DNA of 64,000 nt from Nitrosopumilus sp. GTDB lineage: Archaea; Thermoproteota; Nitrososphaeria; Nitrososphaerales; Nitrosopumilaceae. The stretch spans positions 62,001 through 126,000 of the forward strand of contig NZ_JAILWM010000002.1 in assembly GCF_025698945.1 (NCBI RefSeq), written 5' to 3'. A model generated the notes under the pieces. The model had not been told where the DNA came from, did not search any database, and saw only the letters and a program-made list of their open reading frames with translations. Below are positions 1 through 7,785 of this stretch, in pieces (within the stretch, counting starts at the first letter, position 1; each line of letters opens with the position of its first letter). The position numbers and the translations under genes were made by a program.

Positions 1-16
1 TTCAAATCATTCTTTC

Positions 17-595
17 TTACGAGGAATAGAGTTTCTGTAAAAGTTTGGTCAAATCAATTCCAATACTTTTCACTTTTTCTTCTTGTTTAGGATCTTTTAG
101 AGAATTGTCAGGATTAAAGACTTCGTGAGCTTTTGATACTGCGATTTGATTTGGAATTACTAAAACTCCCATATTTTCAAGAATTGCTCTAACATGAACC
201 AAACCTCTCAACCCACCTAAACCTCCAGGAGATGCACTCATCAATCCTGCAACTTTATCTTTGTAGCAGGATAACTGATGCTCATCATCACCTTGTCTAG
301 ATGTCCAATCTATTGTATTTTTTAAAACTCCAGAAATTGAGCTGTTATATTCAGGAGATGAAATTAAAAATCCCTGATGAGACGACATGAGTTCTTTTAA
401 TCTATTTGCATTAGATGGTATTCCTTCATTTTTTTCCAAATCCTCATCAAACAGAGGCAAAGGGTAATCTCGAAGATCAATCACAGTTACATCTGCTCCT
501 GATTCATTTGCTCCTTGAGCAGCAACTTTGACTAGTTTTTTGTTAAATGAATCAGTACGAGTACTTCCAGCAAAAGCGAGGATCTTTGGTTTCAT
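17..595 (-). CDS. NAD(P)H-dependent FMN reductase family protein
   Basis: This 192-residue protein has the flavodoxin-like fold of the NADPH-dependent FMN reductases. The FMN phosphate loop GSTRTDSFNKKL lies at residues 10-21 and the family motif SPEYN at 80-84, followed by KNTIDW. The length is normal for the family. It probably reduces flavin or quinone-like compounds with NAD(P)H in the cytosol; the true electron acceptor cannot be read from the sequence. It starts with ATG and appears to be transcribed alone, with a 61-nt gap to the next gene upstream. Confidence 0.9.
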   Translation of the reverse strand: MKPKILAFAGSTRTDSFNKKLVKVAAQGANESGADVTVIDLRDYPLPLFDEDLEKNEGIPSNANRLKELMSSHQGFLISSPEYNSSISGVLKNTIDWTSRQGDDEHQLSCYKDKVAGLMSASPGGLGGLRGLVHVRAILENMGVLVIPNQIAVSKAHEVFNPDNSLKDPKQEEKVKSIGIDLTKLLQKLYSS

Positions 596-656
596 TTTCT
601 CTTCTCAATAGAGAGTCATAAATGGTTCTAATTATCTATTTTTGAAAGATAAAAAA

Positions 657-1040
657 TCATTCTTTAATTTCAAACCCTTTTTCTTTGAGATCATTTCGAA
701 TGTCTTGCTTGATTTGATCAAGTTCTGTTTTTGGAATATCAAAACTAATCATCTTTCGAATTTGGTTTAACATTACTCGACCATCCTGGTCATCAGTTAA
801 TTTTTGCCCTGACTCTTCAAATGTATAATATGCCTTCATGATTTCTAAGCGTTGATCTAGATCATTTCTATCCGAGTTATTCATCCAATCATCTATCATC
901 AATCTAAGATCTTGCTGAGTAACAGGAGGAATTGGCTTAGAATCATATGAATACAAACCCACCACTAAAATCAAAATACTGATTCCAACTACAGAAATGA
1001 TAGGAATGAATCTATTCAAGACATTCACCAGTATGATCAA
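657..1040 (-). CDS. Small membrane-anchored protein, unknown function
   Basis: This is a 127-residue protein that I do not recognise. One hydrophobic helix at about residues 12-30 (FIPIISVVGISILILVVGLY) would anchor it in the membrane with a charged, mostly helical domain outside. Its start overlaps the end of the Kazal-domain gene upstream on the same strand by 29 nt, so the two are probably co-transcribed and translationally coupled. A later start is possible, because the first ten residues are read inside the upstream gene. Confidence 0.7.
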   Translation of the reverse strand: MIILVNVLNRFIPIISVVGISILILVVGLYSYDSKPIPPVTQQDLRLMIDDWMNNSDRNDLDQRLEIMKAYYTFEESGQKLTDDQDGRVMLNQIRKMISFDIPKTELDQIKQDIRNDLKEKGFEIKE

Positions 1041-1755
1041 TTGTAATGTGTTGAGAATTAATCATGCATTTGTTGCCGTATGTTATTCCATCAATTCCAC
1101 AAACAGGTGCATATTCTAGGGTACATGCAAAAACTGGAAAACTCTTCTGCCAGCCTCTCTCAACCAGATTCTCCATTGCATGATTGCTAACACATGCAGG
1201 AGACCCATCATGAGATTTGAAGATAAGATTCAAGTTTTCTGCACATATAACATCAGATGCTGCAATTCCTGCATTTCCTTGAAGCGATGGTCTAAGGTAG
1301 GGTTGTTTCATTCCATCCATAATGCATACCTTACCAGGATATATTCCAGGTCCACATCGGTCATTTAGAACACAAATTTCACCTAGGGAAATAAACCCTG
1401 GAGCACACAAGTTATTGTATGGAATATGTTTAGAGTATGATTTTTGGTCAAGAATTTCTATCTGAGTGTATTTTTTACTTGAAGAGTCTGCAGGTGGATT
1501 ATTTACATCGGTGATTTTGACAGATATAGTGTAAGATTTTCCTTGGACATAATCAAATCCTTCAATTGAATTATAGAAATTCTGCCATCGAGAATCTTCA
1601 TCTTCTCTGACTTGCATGCACTTTTGGGGTGCAACACCAACACAATCAACCAGATTAGGACTTATGAATAATATTTTTGTCTCATCTGCAAAAGAATATT
1701 GTAACACTGTAAAACTCAAGAAAAACAATACAATGACTGTTAAGAAAACTTTCAT
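1012..1755 (-). CDS. Secreted protein with C-terminal Kazal-like domain
   Basis: This 247-residue protein has a clear signal peptide (MKVFLTVIVLFFLSFTVLQYSFA). Residues about 165-200 carry a C-x(n)-DGSPACV-x(n)-ERGW module that recurs in other exported proteins of this window. The last 40 residues match the Kazal/follistatin pattern C-x7-C-x10-C-x14-C with EYAPVCGIDGITYGNKC. Kazal domains usually inhibit extracellular serine proteases. Here only four of the six usual Kazal cysteines are seen in the domain, so inhibition is an inference. Other cysteines (CAPGF, CVLNDRCGPG) suggest a disulfide-rich extracellular protein. Confidence 0.8.
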   Translation of the reverse strand: MKVFLTVIVLFFLSFTVLQYSFADETKILFISPNLVDCVGVAPQKCMQVREDEDSRWQNFYNSIEGFDYVQGKSYTISVKITDVNNPPADSSSKKYTQIEILDQKSYSKHIPYNNLCAPGFISLGEICVLNDRCGPGIYPGKVCIMDGMKQPYLRPSLQGNAGIAASDVICAENLNLIFKSHDGSPACVSNHAMENLVERGWQKSFPVFACTLEYAPVCGIDGITYGNKCMINSQHITIDHTGECLE

Positions 1756-1823
1756 AACATTTCTACAAAATTATTCTTTAAAGCCTTTGATGAAAATGAA
1801 ATTTTACTGATAATGGAGTAATA

Positions 1824-1938
1824 GCGAGAACATTGTGAAAAAAGTTCACAAATTTGTTCTGGTCTAGGGAAACATTGTTCTCGCATGCATTTGATAGATA
1901 ATTAATTATCATATATGATAGTAAGCTAATAAGCTTAC
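1824..1938 (+). ncRNA. Candidate structured leader RNA, copy A
   Basis: The region folds into nested stems. GCGAGAACA (1824-1832) pairs with TGTTCTCGC (1876-1884) and encloses a perfect hairpin TGTGAA/TTCACA (1834-1839/1845-1850) and a conserved GGTCTAGGGAAA segment. A second hairpin, GTAAGCT/AGCTTAC, lies at 1921-1927/1932-1938. The same elements in the same order stand before the paralogous gene at 59560. It sits 55-169 nt before the 49-residue ORF at 1993, so a 5' leader, riboswitch-like element or independent small RNA are all possible. A DNA-level operator is the main alternative. Confidence 0.6.
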
Positions 1939-1992
1939 CAGTAATCTAAGAAAGATAGTACTTGCTATGTGTGACAAATCTTAATCACAATC

Positions 1993-2142
1993 ATGAAAAC
2001 ACAACAAATCTCAAACTGGGATAAAATGGTACATGCTCCATTCAAAAAAGTTGTCAAATTCGATCTAATCTGCATGGGAATTGGTGCAATAGTAGGAATG
2101 GGAGCAGGTGCTTATCTTGTTGCTAGCGGTTTATTAGGCTAG
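1993..2142 (+). CDS. 49-residue membrane microprotein, paralogue A
   Basis: The ORF encodes a 49-residue protein with a basic, amphipathic N-terminus (WDKMVHAPFKKVVKFD) and one glycine-rich membrane helix (LICMGIGAIVGMGAGAYLVA). A near-identical 49-residue protein is encoded at 59560-59709 behind the same leader element. Conservation at the protein level, with mostly synonymous or conservative changes, supports real coding. The function is unknown. GxxxG-like spacing in the helix suggests helix packing or oligomerisation, which is inference. Confidence 0.85.
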   Translation: MKTQQISNWDKMVHAPFKKVVKFDLICMGIGAIVGMGAGAYLVASGLLG

Positions 2143-2279
2143 CAATAATTTTTTATTTTTCCAAGAAACTTCTTTAAATTCAAATCAATCTATAAGCAAA
2201 ATGAGATTGTATTTAACTAATTTAGCAAAACTTACCCAGGGTTTTAAAGTTAGAACAATAAATTAGGTTATAAGATAAA

Positions 2280-2723
2280 ATGGCAAAAATTTTCAAAAAC
2301 ATAGCTGTTGCAATTATTACTCCAACCCACACCAAAAAATCATTTAACATAGGATTAGAGATGGCAAAAAAATTTGATTCAGAGTTAACTGTAGTTGAAT
2401 GCATGCACAAAATCCAACCAAAATTGTATTTTTTTGAGACAAAATCGGACAAAAAAAGATCTCAAGCTCAGATTTCAAAACTAAAGAAAGAATTAGAAAA
2501 TTGGAAAAAAATTGCTTTGGAGAAAGGAGTTAAAATTAAAACAAAATTTGGATTAACTGATTCTGTTTCACATTGGGTAATTGACTATGTTAAAGAAAAC
2601 AAAATTGATCTACTAATAGTCGATTATCCCAAACTATCCATGGTGGAAATGTCACTTTATGACGATATAATTAATACCATACATCATGAATCCCAGTGTC
2701 ATCTGTTAACTACAAAACAATAA
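2280..2723 (+). CDS. Universal stress protein (UspA) family
   Basis: This 147-residue protein has the UspA alpha/beta layout: an N-terminal strand (FKNIAVAIITPTH), a helix (SFNIGLEMAKKFDSELTVVE) and a late strand (IDLLIVDYP). The usual ATP-binding Gly-x2-Gly-x9-Gly signature near the C-terminus is not visible, so it may be a non-ATP-binding Usp. It is probably a cytosolic stress or metabolic regulator. A relic of another Usp gene lies at 3901-3993. Confidence 0.75.
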   Translation: MAKIFKNIAVAIITPTHTKKSFNIGLEMAKKFDSELTVVECMHKIQPKLYFFETKSDKKRSQAQISKLKKELENWKKIALEKGVKIKTKFGLTDSVSHWVIDYVKENKIDLLIVDYPKLSMVEMSLYDDIINTIHHESQCHLLTTKQ

Positions 2724-2786
2724 CAAGTTTTGAATTGTGTTTTTGTTTTCAAAATTTATTTTAATATCTATAATTTAGATGAAATT

Positions 2787-3794
2787 TCAAAATTGTGGTT
2801 TTAGTGATAAGAATCCAAGCAATATACTCAGTCCAATAAAAATGGTAATTGTAATAATCATGTGTCGTTGAGCCTTTTCTTTTTCGTAAAACTTTCTAGG
2901 AGTGACACCACCAATAAAGAATACGACCATCATTCCCAATACCAAACCAATAATGTTAGCTGCTGTTAGAGTTAGTGCACTTGAAAAGATTTCAAAATCC
3001 CATAGAGCCACTCCTATTCCTGAGACAGCTGCAGGAGGCACTAATGCTGCTGCAATTGCAACACCAACTAAAATTCCAGGAATATTTGAAGACATTGCGA
3101 TACCACCTGCCAAACCAAGCGCAATTGCTACTGCGAGAAATACAGGAGAGACAATAGTTCTAGATAGTATTTCATCAGTTAATGGCAAATCTACGAATTG
3201 TACAGTAATTCCAGTTACTATGGCACCAGTTGCAATGACTGAAACAAGTAGAACTGATCCAGACACAAATGCCTTGAGCATTTTGTCAGTCTTACCCACT
3301 GCAGTGTTAAATGAAAAAGCAGAGATCGGTCCAAGCAAAGGGGAGATAAGCATTGCACCAATTACCAAAGATGCATTATTTGCAAATAATCCGGCCACTG
3401 CAACTCCTGCTGCAATAACAATCATGAAAAGTAGATTTTTGTTAAACTTTACATTTGGCTCAATTAATGACTCGTATTCTTCAATGAGTTTCTTCTTTTT
3501 TATTTTGACTTTCTTTTTATCAAGTTCTTTGATATAGTTTGAAAGGTAATCAGATAGGGTGGCCTCAATTGCCAAACTAGTCACATACAACTCTTTTTTT
3601 CTTGTATCAATAATTTTGTTTAGTTCGTTTGTTAATGCGTTTGCCAAAGAATCAGGACATATTCCAGTATAGCGAAGAAGTTTTTCATCTTCTGCCATAG
3701 TTAATTCAACATGAAATGGGATTTTGTATTTTTTAAAAGTATATTCTAAGCTTTTGCTTTGTTGCTCATAACAAATAACTTCAATTTTTCTCAA
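2787..3794 (-). CDS. DUF389 / TIGR00341 integral membrane protein
   Basis: This 335-residue protein has a cytosolic N-terminal domain of about 120 residues followed by roughly six membrane helices. The second half carries the family's signature segments, including NNASLVIGAMLISPLLGPI and a SNIPGILVGVAIAAALVPP segment. DUF389 proteins are widespread in archaea and bacteria and have no firmly established role. It lies convergent to the Usp gene, with 63 nt between stop codons. Confidence 0.85.
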   Translation of the reverse strand: MRKIEVICYEQQSKSLEYTFKKYKIPFHVELTMAEDEKLLRYTGICPDSLANALTNELNKIIDTRKKELYVTSLAIEATLSDYLSNYIKELDKKKVKIKKKKLIEEYESLIEPNVKFNKNLLFMIVIAAGVAVAGLFANNASLVIGAMLISPLLGPISAFSFNTAVGKTDKMLKAFVSGSVLLVSVIATGAIVTGITVQFVDLPLTDEILSRTIVSPVFLAVAIALGLAGGIAMSSNIPGILVGVAIAAALVPPAAVSGIGVALWDFEIFSSALTLTAANIIGLVLGMMVVFFIGGVTPRKFYEKEKAQRHMIITITIFIGLSILLGFLSLKPQF

Positions 3795-3900
3795 TTCTAA
3801 TCTTGATTAGTTGTTTGCTTTATGAGTATGATAAACATTTTCAAATTTGAAATTTATCTAATATCTTTATCAACAATGATTGAATATACCACGCTTGAAC

Positions 3901-3993
3901 ATGGTAAAATTCAAAAAGATTCTTGTTCCACTTGATGATTCAGCAAATTCAATTAGGAGTACATCTAAAATGGAATTAAAACTAGTAAAATAG
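3901..3993 (+). pseudogene. Truncated remnant of a universal stress protein gene
   Basis: A 30-codon ORF begins MVKFKKILVPLDDSANS, the typical first strand and loop of an UspA protein, and ends after MELKLVK and a stop. Only the start, and perhaps the last few residues of a Usp fold, remain, so this looks like an internal deletion of a former usp gene. It could instead be expressed as a short peptide. It lies 23 nt before the SLC13 carrier gene. Confidence 0.6.
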
Positions 3994-4015
3994 TTCAAAA
4001 TGAGAAAATAAAACG

Positions 4016-5434
4016 ATGAAATTTAATTTAAGAAAATTAGGTATGGGTTTAGGACCTTTACTTTTTTTCCTAATCTTATTTATGCCAACACCAGAAGGAA
4101 TGTCCTATACTGCTAAGGCAGTTTTAGCTATTTCTGTATGGATGATTGTATGGTGGATCACAGAAGCTATACCAGTTTATGCAACAGCGTTACTTCCAAT
4201 AGGATTAATTCCATTATTAGGAATACTCCCAGTAAAACAAATTGCAGCAGAGTACATGCATCCAATAATCATATTATTACTTGGAATGTTTATGATTGCA
4301 CTTGCAATTGAAAAATCAGGATTACATAGAAAAATTGCATTTGAATTAATTTCAATATTTGGGTATTCTCCAAAAAGAATAGTTTGGGGGTTTATGATTA
4401 CTACAGCATTACTCTCTACAGTAGTGATGAGTACCACAGTTGTTTTGATATTACTTCCAATTGCAGGAATAATTTTGACTGCACTATCTAAAACAAATTT
4501 TGTTACAACAAAGTTCAAGGTGATTTTCATGTTATCCATTGCATATTCGTCATCCATTGGAAGTGTAGCAACTTTGATTGGTGCACCACCAAATTTACTT
4601 TATGCTGCAACAGTAATGGAGATGTTCTCACATAAAGTAACTTTTGCAGAATGGTCTATACTTGGAACACCACTTGCATTTTCAATGCTGATTCTTTGTG
4701 GATTATACATGAATACACAAATTGGAAAAAATAATCATGAAACAACATCTGAAATCAAGAGAATCATTTTGTTAGAAAAGACACAAGTTGGAAAAATGAC
4801 GATGGAGCAAAAAACGGTGCTAAGTGTACTTGTAGGAGTGCTTGTATTGATGTTCACAATTCCTCTATGGCAACCCGAAGGATCATTTATTACAAATTCT
4901 GTAATTGCAATTTTAGGTGGTATTTCCCTATTTATTTTGCCAAAGACACGTTCTGAGAGCTTGATGAATTGGGCAGGGATTGAGAAACTTCCTTACGGAT
5001 TGTTGTTCTTGTTAGGAGGAGGATTTGCGTTGTCTTTAGCATTTGTAGATTCAGGATTGGCAAATTGGATTGCCCATTCTTTTTCATTTGTTGGAAACTA
5101 TCCATTTGAATTAGTAATTATTGTTTTAGTCACAATGATTATGTTTCTAACTAATGTTAAATCTAATACTGCAACAGCTGCAATTTTCATTCCAATCGTT
5201 GGAACGATGGCCATTCTTTATGGATGGACACCATTACCAGTTTTGTTTGCAATAACAGTTGCAACATCATTTGCATTTCTACTACCCATGGGAACTCCTC
5301 CGAATGCACTAATTTATGAAAAAGCACAGATTTCAATCAAGGCAATGGTAAGACATGGTTTAGTTCTCAACATCATGGCAATTGGGTTAATATCTGCATT
5401 CACAATATTGGTTTCAACCAAAATTCTAATTTGA
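4016..5434 (+). CDS. SLC13/DASS-family anion:sodium symporter
   Basis: This 472-residue protein has about 11-12 membrane helices. Two inverted-repeat substrate/sodium-site loops typical of the divalent anion:sodium symporters are visible: SVATLIGAPPN (about residue 183) and LLPMGTPPNA (about 423), with SNTATAAIF near 383. The family imports dicarboxylates, sulfate or related anions across the cytoplasmic membrane. Substrate choice cannot be decided from sequence, although dicarboxylate is plausible. It starts at ATG and seems monocistronic. Confidence 0.88.
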   Translation: MKFNLRKLGMGLGPLLFFLILFMPTPEGMSYTAKAVLAISVWMIVWWITEAIPVYATALLPIGLIPLLGILPVKQIAAEYMHPIIILLLGMFMIALAIEKSGLHRKIAFELISIFGYSPKRIVWGFMITTALLSTVVMSTTVVLILLPIAGIILTALSKTNFVTTKFKVIFMLSIAYSSSIGSVATLIGAPPNLLYAATVMEMFSHKVTFAEWSILGTPLAFSMLILCGLYMNTQIGKNNHETTSEIKRIILLEKTQVGKMTMEQKTVLSVLVGVLVLMFTIPLWQPEGSFITNSVIAILGGISLFILPKTRSESLMNWAGIEKLPYGLLFLLGGGFALSLAFVDSGLANWIAHSFSFVGNYPFELVIIVLVTMIMFLTNVKSNTATAAIFIPIVGTMAILYGWTPLPVLFAITVATSFAFLLPMGTPPNALIYEKAQISIKAMVRHGLVLNIMAIGLISAFTILVSTKILI

Positions 5435-5535
5435 GAAACAATTGAAAGTTTCTTTAACAAATTAGTAGTTATGATGTGTAAAAACATGAATTTTGAATTC
5501 CAATACGCTTAAGTTGACATAGAATTCAGATATGC

Positions 5536-5685
5536 ATGAACTGTCATCAAAAAAGTGAACCACATGTTTGGAGGTATTCAAAACATAATAAAATGCGTAG
5601 ATGCACAAAGTGTAAAACTCGAATTCCAATAACTCAGAAAGAATTTGAGTTAAAATGGGGCAAAAAAACAAGTAAATCTGTATAA
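5536..5685 (+). CDS. Zinc-binding microprotein (49 aa)
   Basis: The ORF starts at the second ATG of ATGCATGAAC; the first is in another frame and stops after eight codons. It encodes 49 residues with NCH near the N-terminus and RRCTKCKTR at about residues 26-34, then a basic tail. The C-x2-C knuckle plus C3/H4 could bind one zinc ion. The high Lys/Arg content suggests nucleic-acid binding. No family is recognised. Confidence 0.6.
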   Translation: MNCHQKSEPHVWRYSKHNKMRRCTKCKTRIPITQKEFELKWGKKTSKSV

Positions 5686-5771
5686 GATTTAGTCATTTTT
5701 CCAAGAATGGCATAACAAGATCAGATTAGAAAATTAGGCCAGTACAAATAGAGCTAGAACTAGGATAAACC

Positions 5772-5909
5772 ATGAGTTTGTTTTGTGAAAAATGTAATAA
5801 TCGAAGATTGCCAAAATGGATTAAAGCAGAAAATGTGACACTTTGGCTTTGTGATACATGTAGTAATTATGTTGATGCTAAGAATCAGATCATACGAGAT
5901 GTGAATTAA
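5772..5909 (+). CDS. Zinc-ribbon microprotein (45 aa)
   Basis: The ORF begins MSLFCEKCNNRRLPKWI and contains two knuckles, CEKC and CDTC, about 23 residues apart, the arrangement of a complete zinc ribbon. The protein is only 45 residues long. It could be a DNA/RNA-binding adaptor or a subunit of a larger complex; nothing more specific is visible. It follows the previous zinc microprotein by 86 nt on the same strand. Confidence 0.65.
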   Translation: MSLFCEKCNNRRLPKWIKAENVTLWLCDTCSNYVDAKNQIIRDVN

Positions 5910-5984
5910 CTAGAAGGCATACATTGTGTTTGAAAAATTTCTGCGTCCAATTGATTGAAATTAGAAAAAATAAAAAAATTAAAT

Positions 5985-6821
5985 CTACATACCAGCAAAC
6001 TGATTGCCTAACAATGAATCAAGCAGATTAATCATTTCAGGATCATGTCCAATGTATTGAACAATTATTTTTCCTTGGCTGTAAAAATGAGGAACATCCA
6101 TCCATCTAATTATACTCAATCCAATCTCAGTTCCATCTAAAGAAACCATTTCTATGGCTTTTTGAACTTCTGATGCTGAACCAAACTCATAGACTTGTAG
6201 ATCTATATCACTAACAGAGAGAACTTTAGTGGAGACTAAGAATGGAGAGTCGATAATCTCATCAACTTGCTTTACCAAAAGGCCACGGGATTTTATTGCG
6301 CTAACAAGTGTTTGATAGTCTATTACTTGTCCTTCAAACTCTATTATCGAGTCTTGACTAGATTGCAGTTTTAATTGAGGTTTTTTTAGAACATACTGAT
6401 TGTTTAATTCATCCCAGGTTTCATCAGTAACTGCAGAGATTACATTTCCTTCAGATACAATGATTTCCATTGTGTGAGGAGTAATAACTTGGATTAGGAA
6501 TTGTCCTTCTCTATTTCCAAAACCACCATGAGATGAATCAAATGTTGCACGGAACATATGCTGAGAAGGAATAGATTTTGTAGAGCCCAAATAGTCCATA
6601 TGAAGTGTATTAATGTCACCATCAAAAACAAATGTTGGACTTGTAACAACAAATCTTTGCACATAGCCTAATGCATCATATTGGTCTTCAACTTGTTTTT
6701 CAGGAATACTAATTACAGTACTTTGTGCAGGAATAAAATAAGCTCCTGTAACAACTATTCCTGTTAATCCAAGAACTATGGCATATATTTTGAATTTTTT
6801 ATTTTGTGGATTTAAAGACAT
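5985..6821 (-). CDS. Membrane-anchored extracytoplasmic protein, unknown
   Basis: This is a 278-residue protein with a short basic N-terminus and one hydrophobic helix at about residues 10-30 (IYAIVLGLTGIVVTGAYFI). The rest is a beta-rich, cysteine-free domain that would face the outside. I do not recognise the family. Upstream sequence (6822-6960) is AT-rich and probably holds its promoter. Confidence 0.7.
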   Translation of the reverse strand: MSLNPQNKKFKIYAIVLGLTGIVVTGAYFIPAQSTVISIPEKQVEDQYDALGYVQRFVVTSPTFVFDGDINTLHMDYLGSTKSIPSQHMFRATFDSSHGGFGNREGQFLIQVITPHTMEIIVSEGNVISAVTDETWDELNNQYVLKKPQLKLQSSQDSIIEFEGQVIDYQTLVSAIKSRGLLVKQVDEIIDSPFLVSTKVLSVSDIDLQVYEFGSASEVQKAIEMVSLDGTEIGLSIIRWMDVPHFYSQGKIIVQYIGHDPEMINLLDSLLGNQFAGM

Positions 6822-6961
6822 TTTTGTCTATCCTAGTATAGAGTGTCAAAATTATAACCTTTGATGAAATTTGGTTTTTACCAAAAAAATACAACAGTAA
6901 AATGAGAATTTTTAATGGTTTATGATAAAAAGAGAAAAATGAGAATAACTAAAAATTATTT

Positions 6962-7234
6962 CTAACGTTTAGCTTTTCTAGCAGTTCGTTTTGCTTTGGT
7001 TGCAGTTTTTCTAACCTTTCTTTTGGTTGTACTAGCTGCTTTCTTTGCAGTACGTTTTGCTTTAGTTGCAGTTTTTCTAACCTTTCTTTTGGTTGTACTA
7101 GCTGCTTTTTTTGCAGTACGTTTTGCATTGGTTGCGGGTTTTCTAGCCTTTCTTTTGGTTGTACTAGCTGCTTTCTTTGCAGTACGTTTTGCTTTTCCAA
7201 CAACTTTTTTTACAGTTTTTTTGGCTTTTGCCAT
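6962..7234 (-). CDS. Lysine/alanine-rich histone H1-like protein with tandem repeats
   Basis: This 90-residue protein consists of three near-perfect 22-residue repeats of the form KRTAKKAASTTKRKVRKTAT, encoded by a 66-bp DNA tandem repeat. Composition is almost entirely Lys, Ala, Arg and Thr, like the C-terminal tail of histone H1 or bacterial Hc1/AlgP-type proteins. It probably binds nucleic acid without a fixed fold. Two overlapping alternative frames are also open because of the repeat; this frame is chosen for its start codon and composition. Confidence 0.75.
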   Translation of the reverse strand: MAKAKKTVKKVVGKAKRTAKKAASTTKRKARKPATNAKRTAKKAASTTKRKVRKTATKAKRTAKKAASTTKRKVRKTATKAKRTARKAKR

Positions 7235-7416
7235 AGCAAATTTGGAAATTCATTGTGTTTTAAATACAAAACAAAAGCACAAACTGAGCTTTGGTTAAAT
7301 TTTTTTAGTTAAAAAAATCAAAATAAAATTCAGATCAATAATTTACCACATATGTAGATCATCGCCAAAATAGAGAATTTCTCAAAAATTACCAATAGAA
7401 GTTAAGAAACTAAAGA

Positions 7417-7439
7417 ATGTGGAGGATAGTCCTCCACAT
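7417..7439 (-). terminator. Strong hairpin after the Hsp20 operon
   Basis: A perfect 10-bp stem ATGTGGAGGA/TCCTCCACAT with a 3-nt loop lies 23 nt beyond the stop codon of the zinc protein at 7463. On the minus strand it is followed by a T-rich stretch (TTCTTTAGTTTCTT). This fits a transcription terminator or a 3'-end stabilising hairpin of the Hsp20 transcript. Confidence 0.5.
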
Positions 7440-7462
7440 CAGTGAATCATTCGTTCTTTGAT

Positions 7463-7642
7463 TTATGCCAGCGAAGCAACTGTATGACTCAGGAGATTAC
7501 CACACATGCATTTACTATGGAATTTGATTTGTGTGGTCTTGAAGCAATTCTTGCAAATCTCCTGAATGGGATTAGTGCAATGGAAACACTTCAAGTTGAC
7601 TTGAAGGTCTCCACCACATTTCCTACATGAAGTATCTGGCAA
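7463..7642 (-). CDS. Multi-knuckle zinc protein, third gene of Hsp20 operon
   Basis: This 59-residue protein has ten cysteines arranged as CRKCGG, CFHC, CKNC and CMCG, enough for two zinc ribbons. The TTG start is supported by a strong Shine-Dalgarno sequence GAGGTGAT five bases upstream, which overlaps the stop of the preceding 39-residue gene. It is the last gene after hsp20 and the 39-residue ORF. The sequence suggests a double zinc-ribbon adaptor. A role in protein quality control is only inferred from the operon. Confidence 0.7.
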   Translation of the reverse strand: MPDTSCRKCGGDLQVNLKCFHCTNPIQEICKNCFKTTQIKFHSKCMCGNLLSHTVASLA

Positions 7643-7653
7643 AGAATATCACC

Positions 7654-7773
7654 TCAAGGGAAATTTCTTCTGCCAATCCTCCATTTGTTTACTATATCCT
7701 CAGGGTATGAAGAAATTTTGTCAAATGAAGATTTGACAGATTTTCTGATCTGAGAGATTGTAGTTTTCGTCAT
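7654..7773 (-). CDS. 39-residue basic microprotein in Hsp20 operon
   Basis: The ORF encodes MTKTTISQIRKSVKSSFDKI and 19 further residues, ending GRRNFP. It has its own Shine-Dalgarno (GGAGGGAG) just after the hsp20 stop codon and ends 11 nt before the next start. Spacing and ribosome sites make a three-gene operon very likely. The peptide is basic and amphipathic; its function is unknown. Confidence 0.65.
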   Translation of the reverse strand: MTKTTISQIRKSVKSSFDKISSYPEDIVNKWRIGRRNFP

Positions 7774-7785
7774 ATAATCTCCCTC

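Noticed and set aside
2902-3537. A 211-residue plus-strand reading frame
   Set aside because: It is fully antisense to the DUF389 membrane protein, has low-complexity Ile/Thr/Ala composition and lacks any recognisable motif.
6949-7298. Two other open frames over the 66-bp repeat
   Set aside because: They arise from the repeat itself, give Leu/Gln-rich or Phe/Val-rich products and have no ribosome site; the Lys/Ala-rich frame is typical of the lineage.
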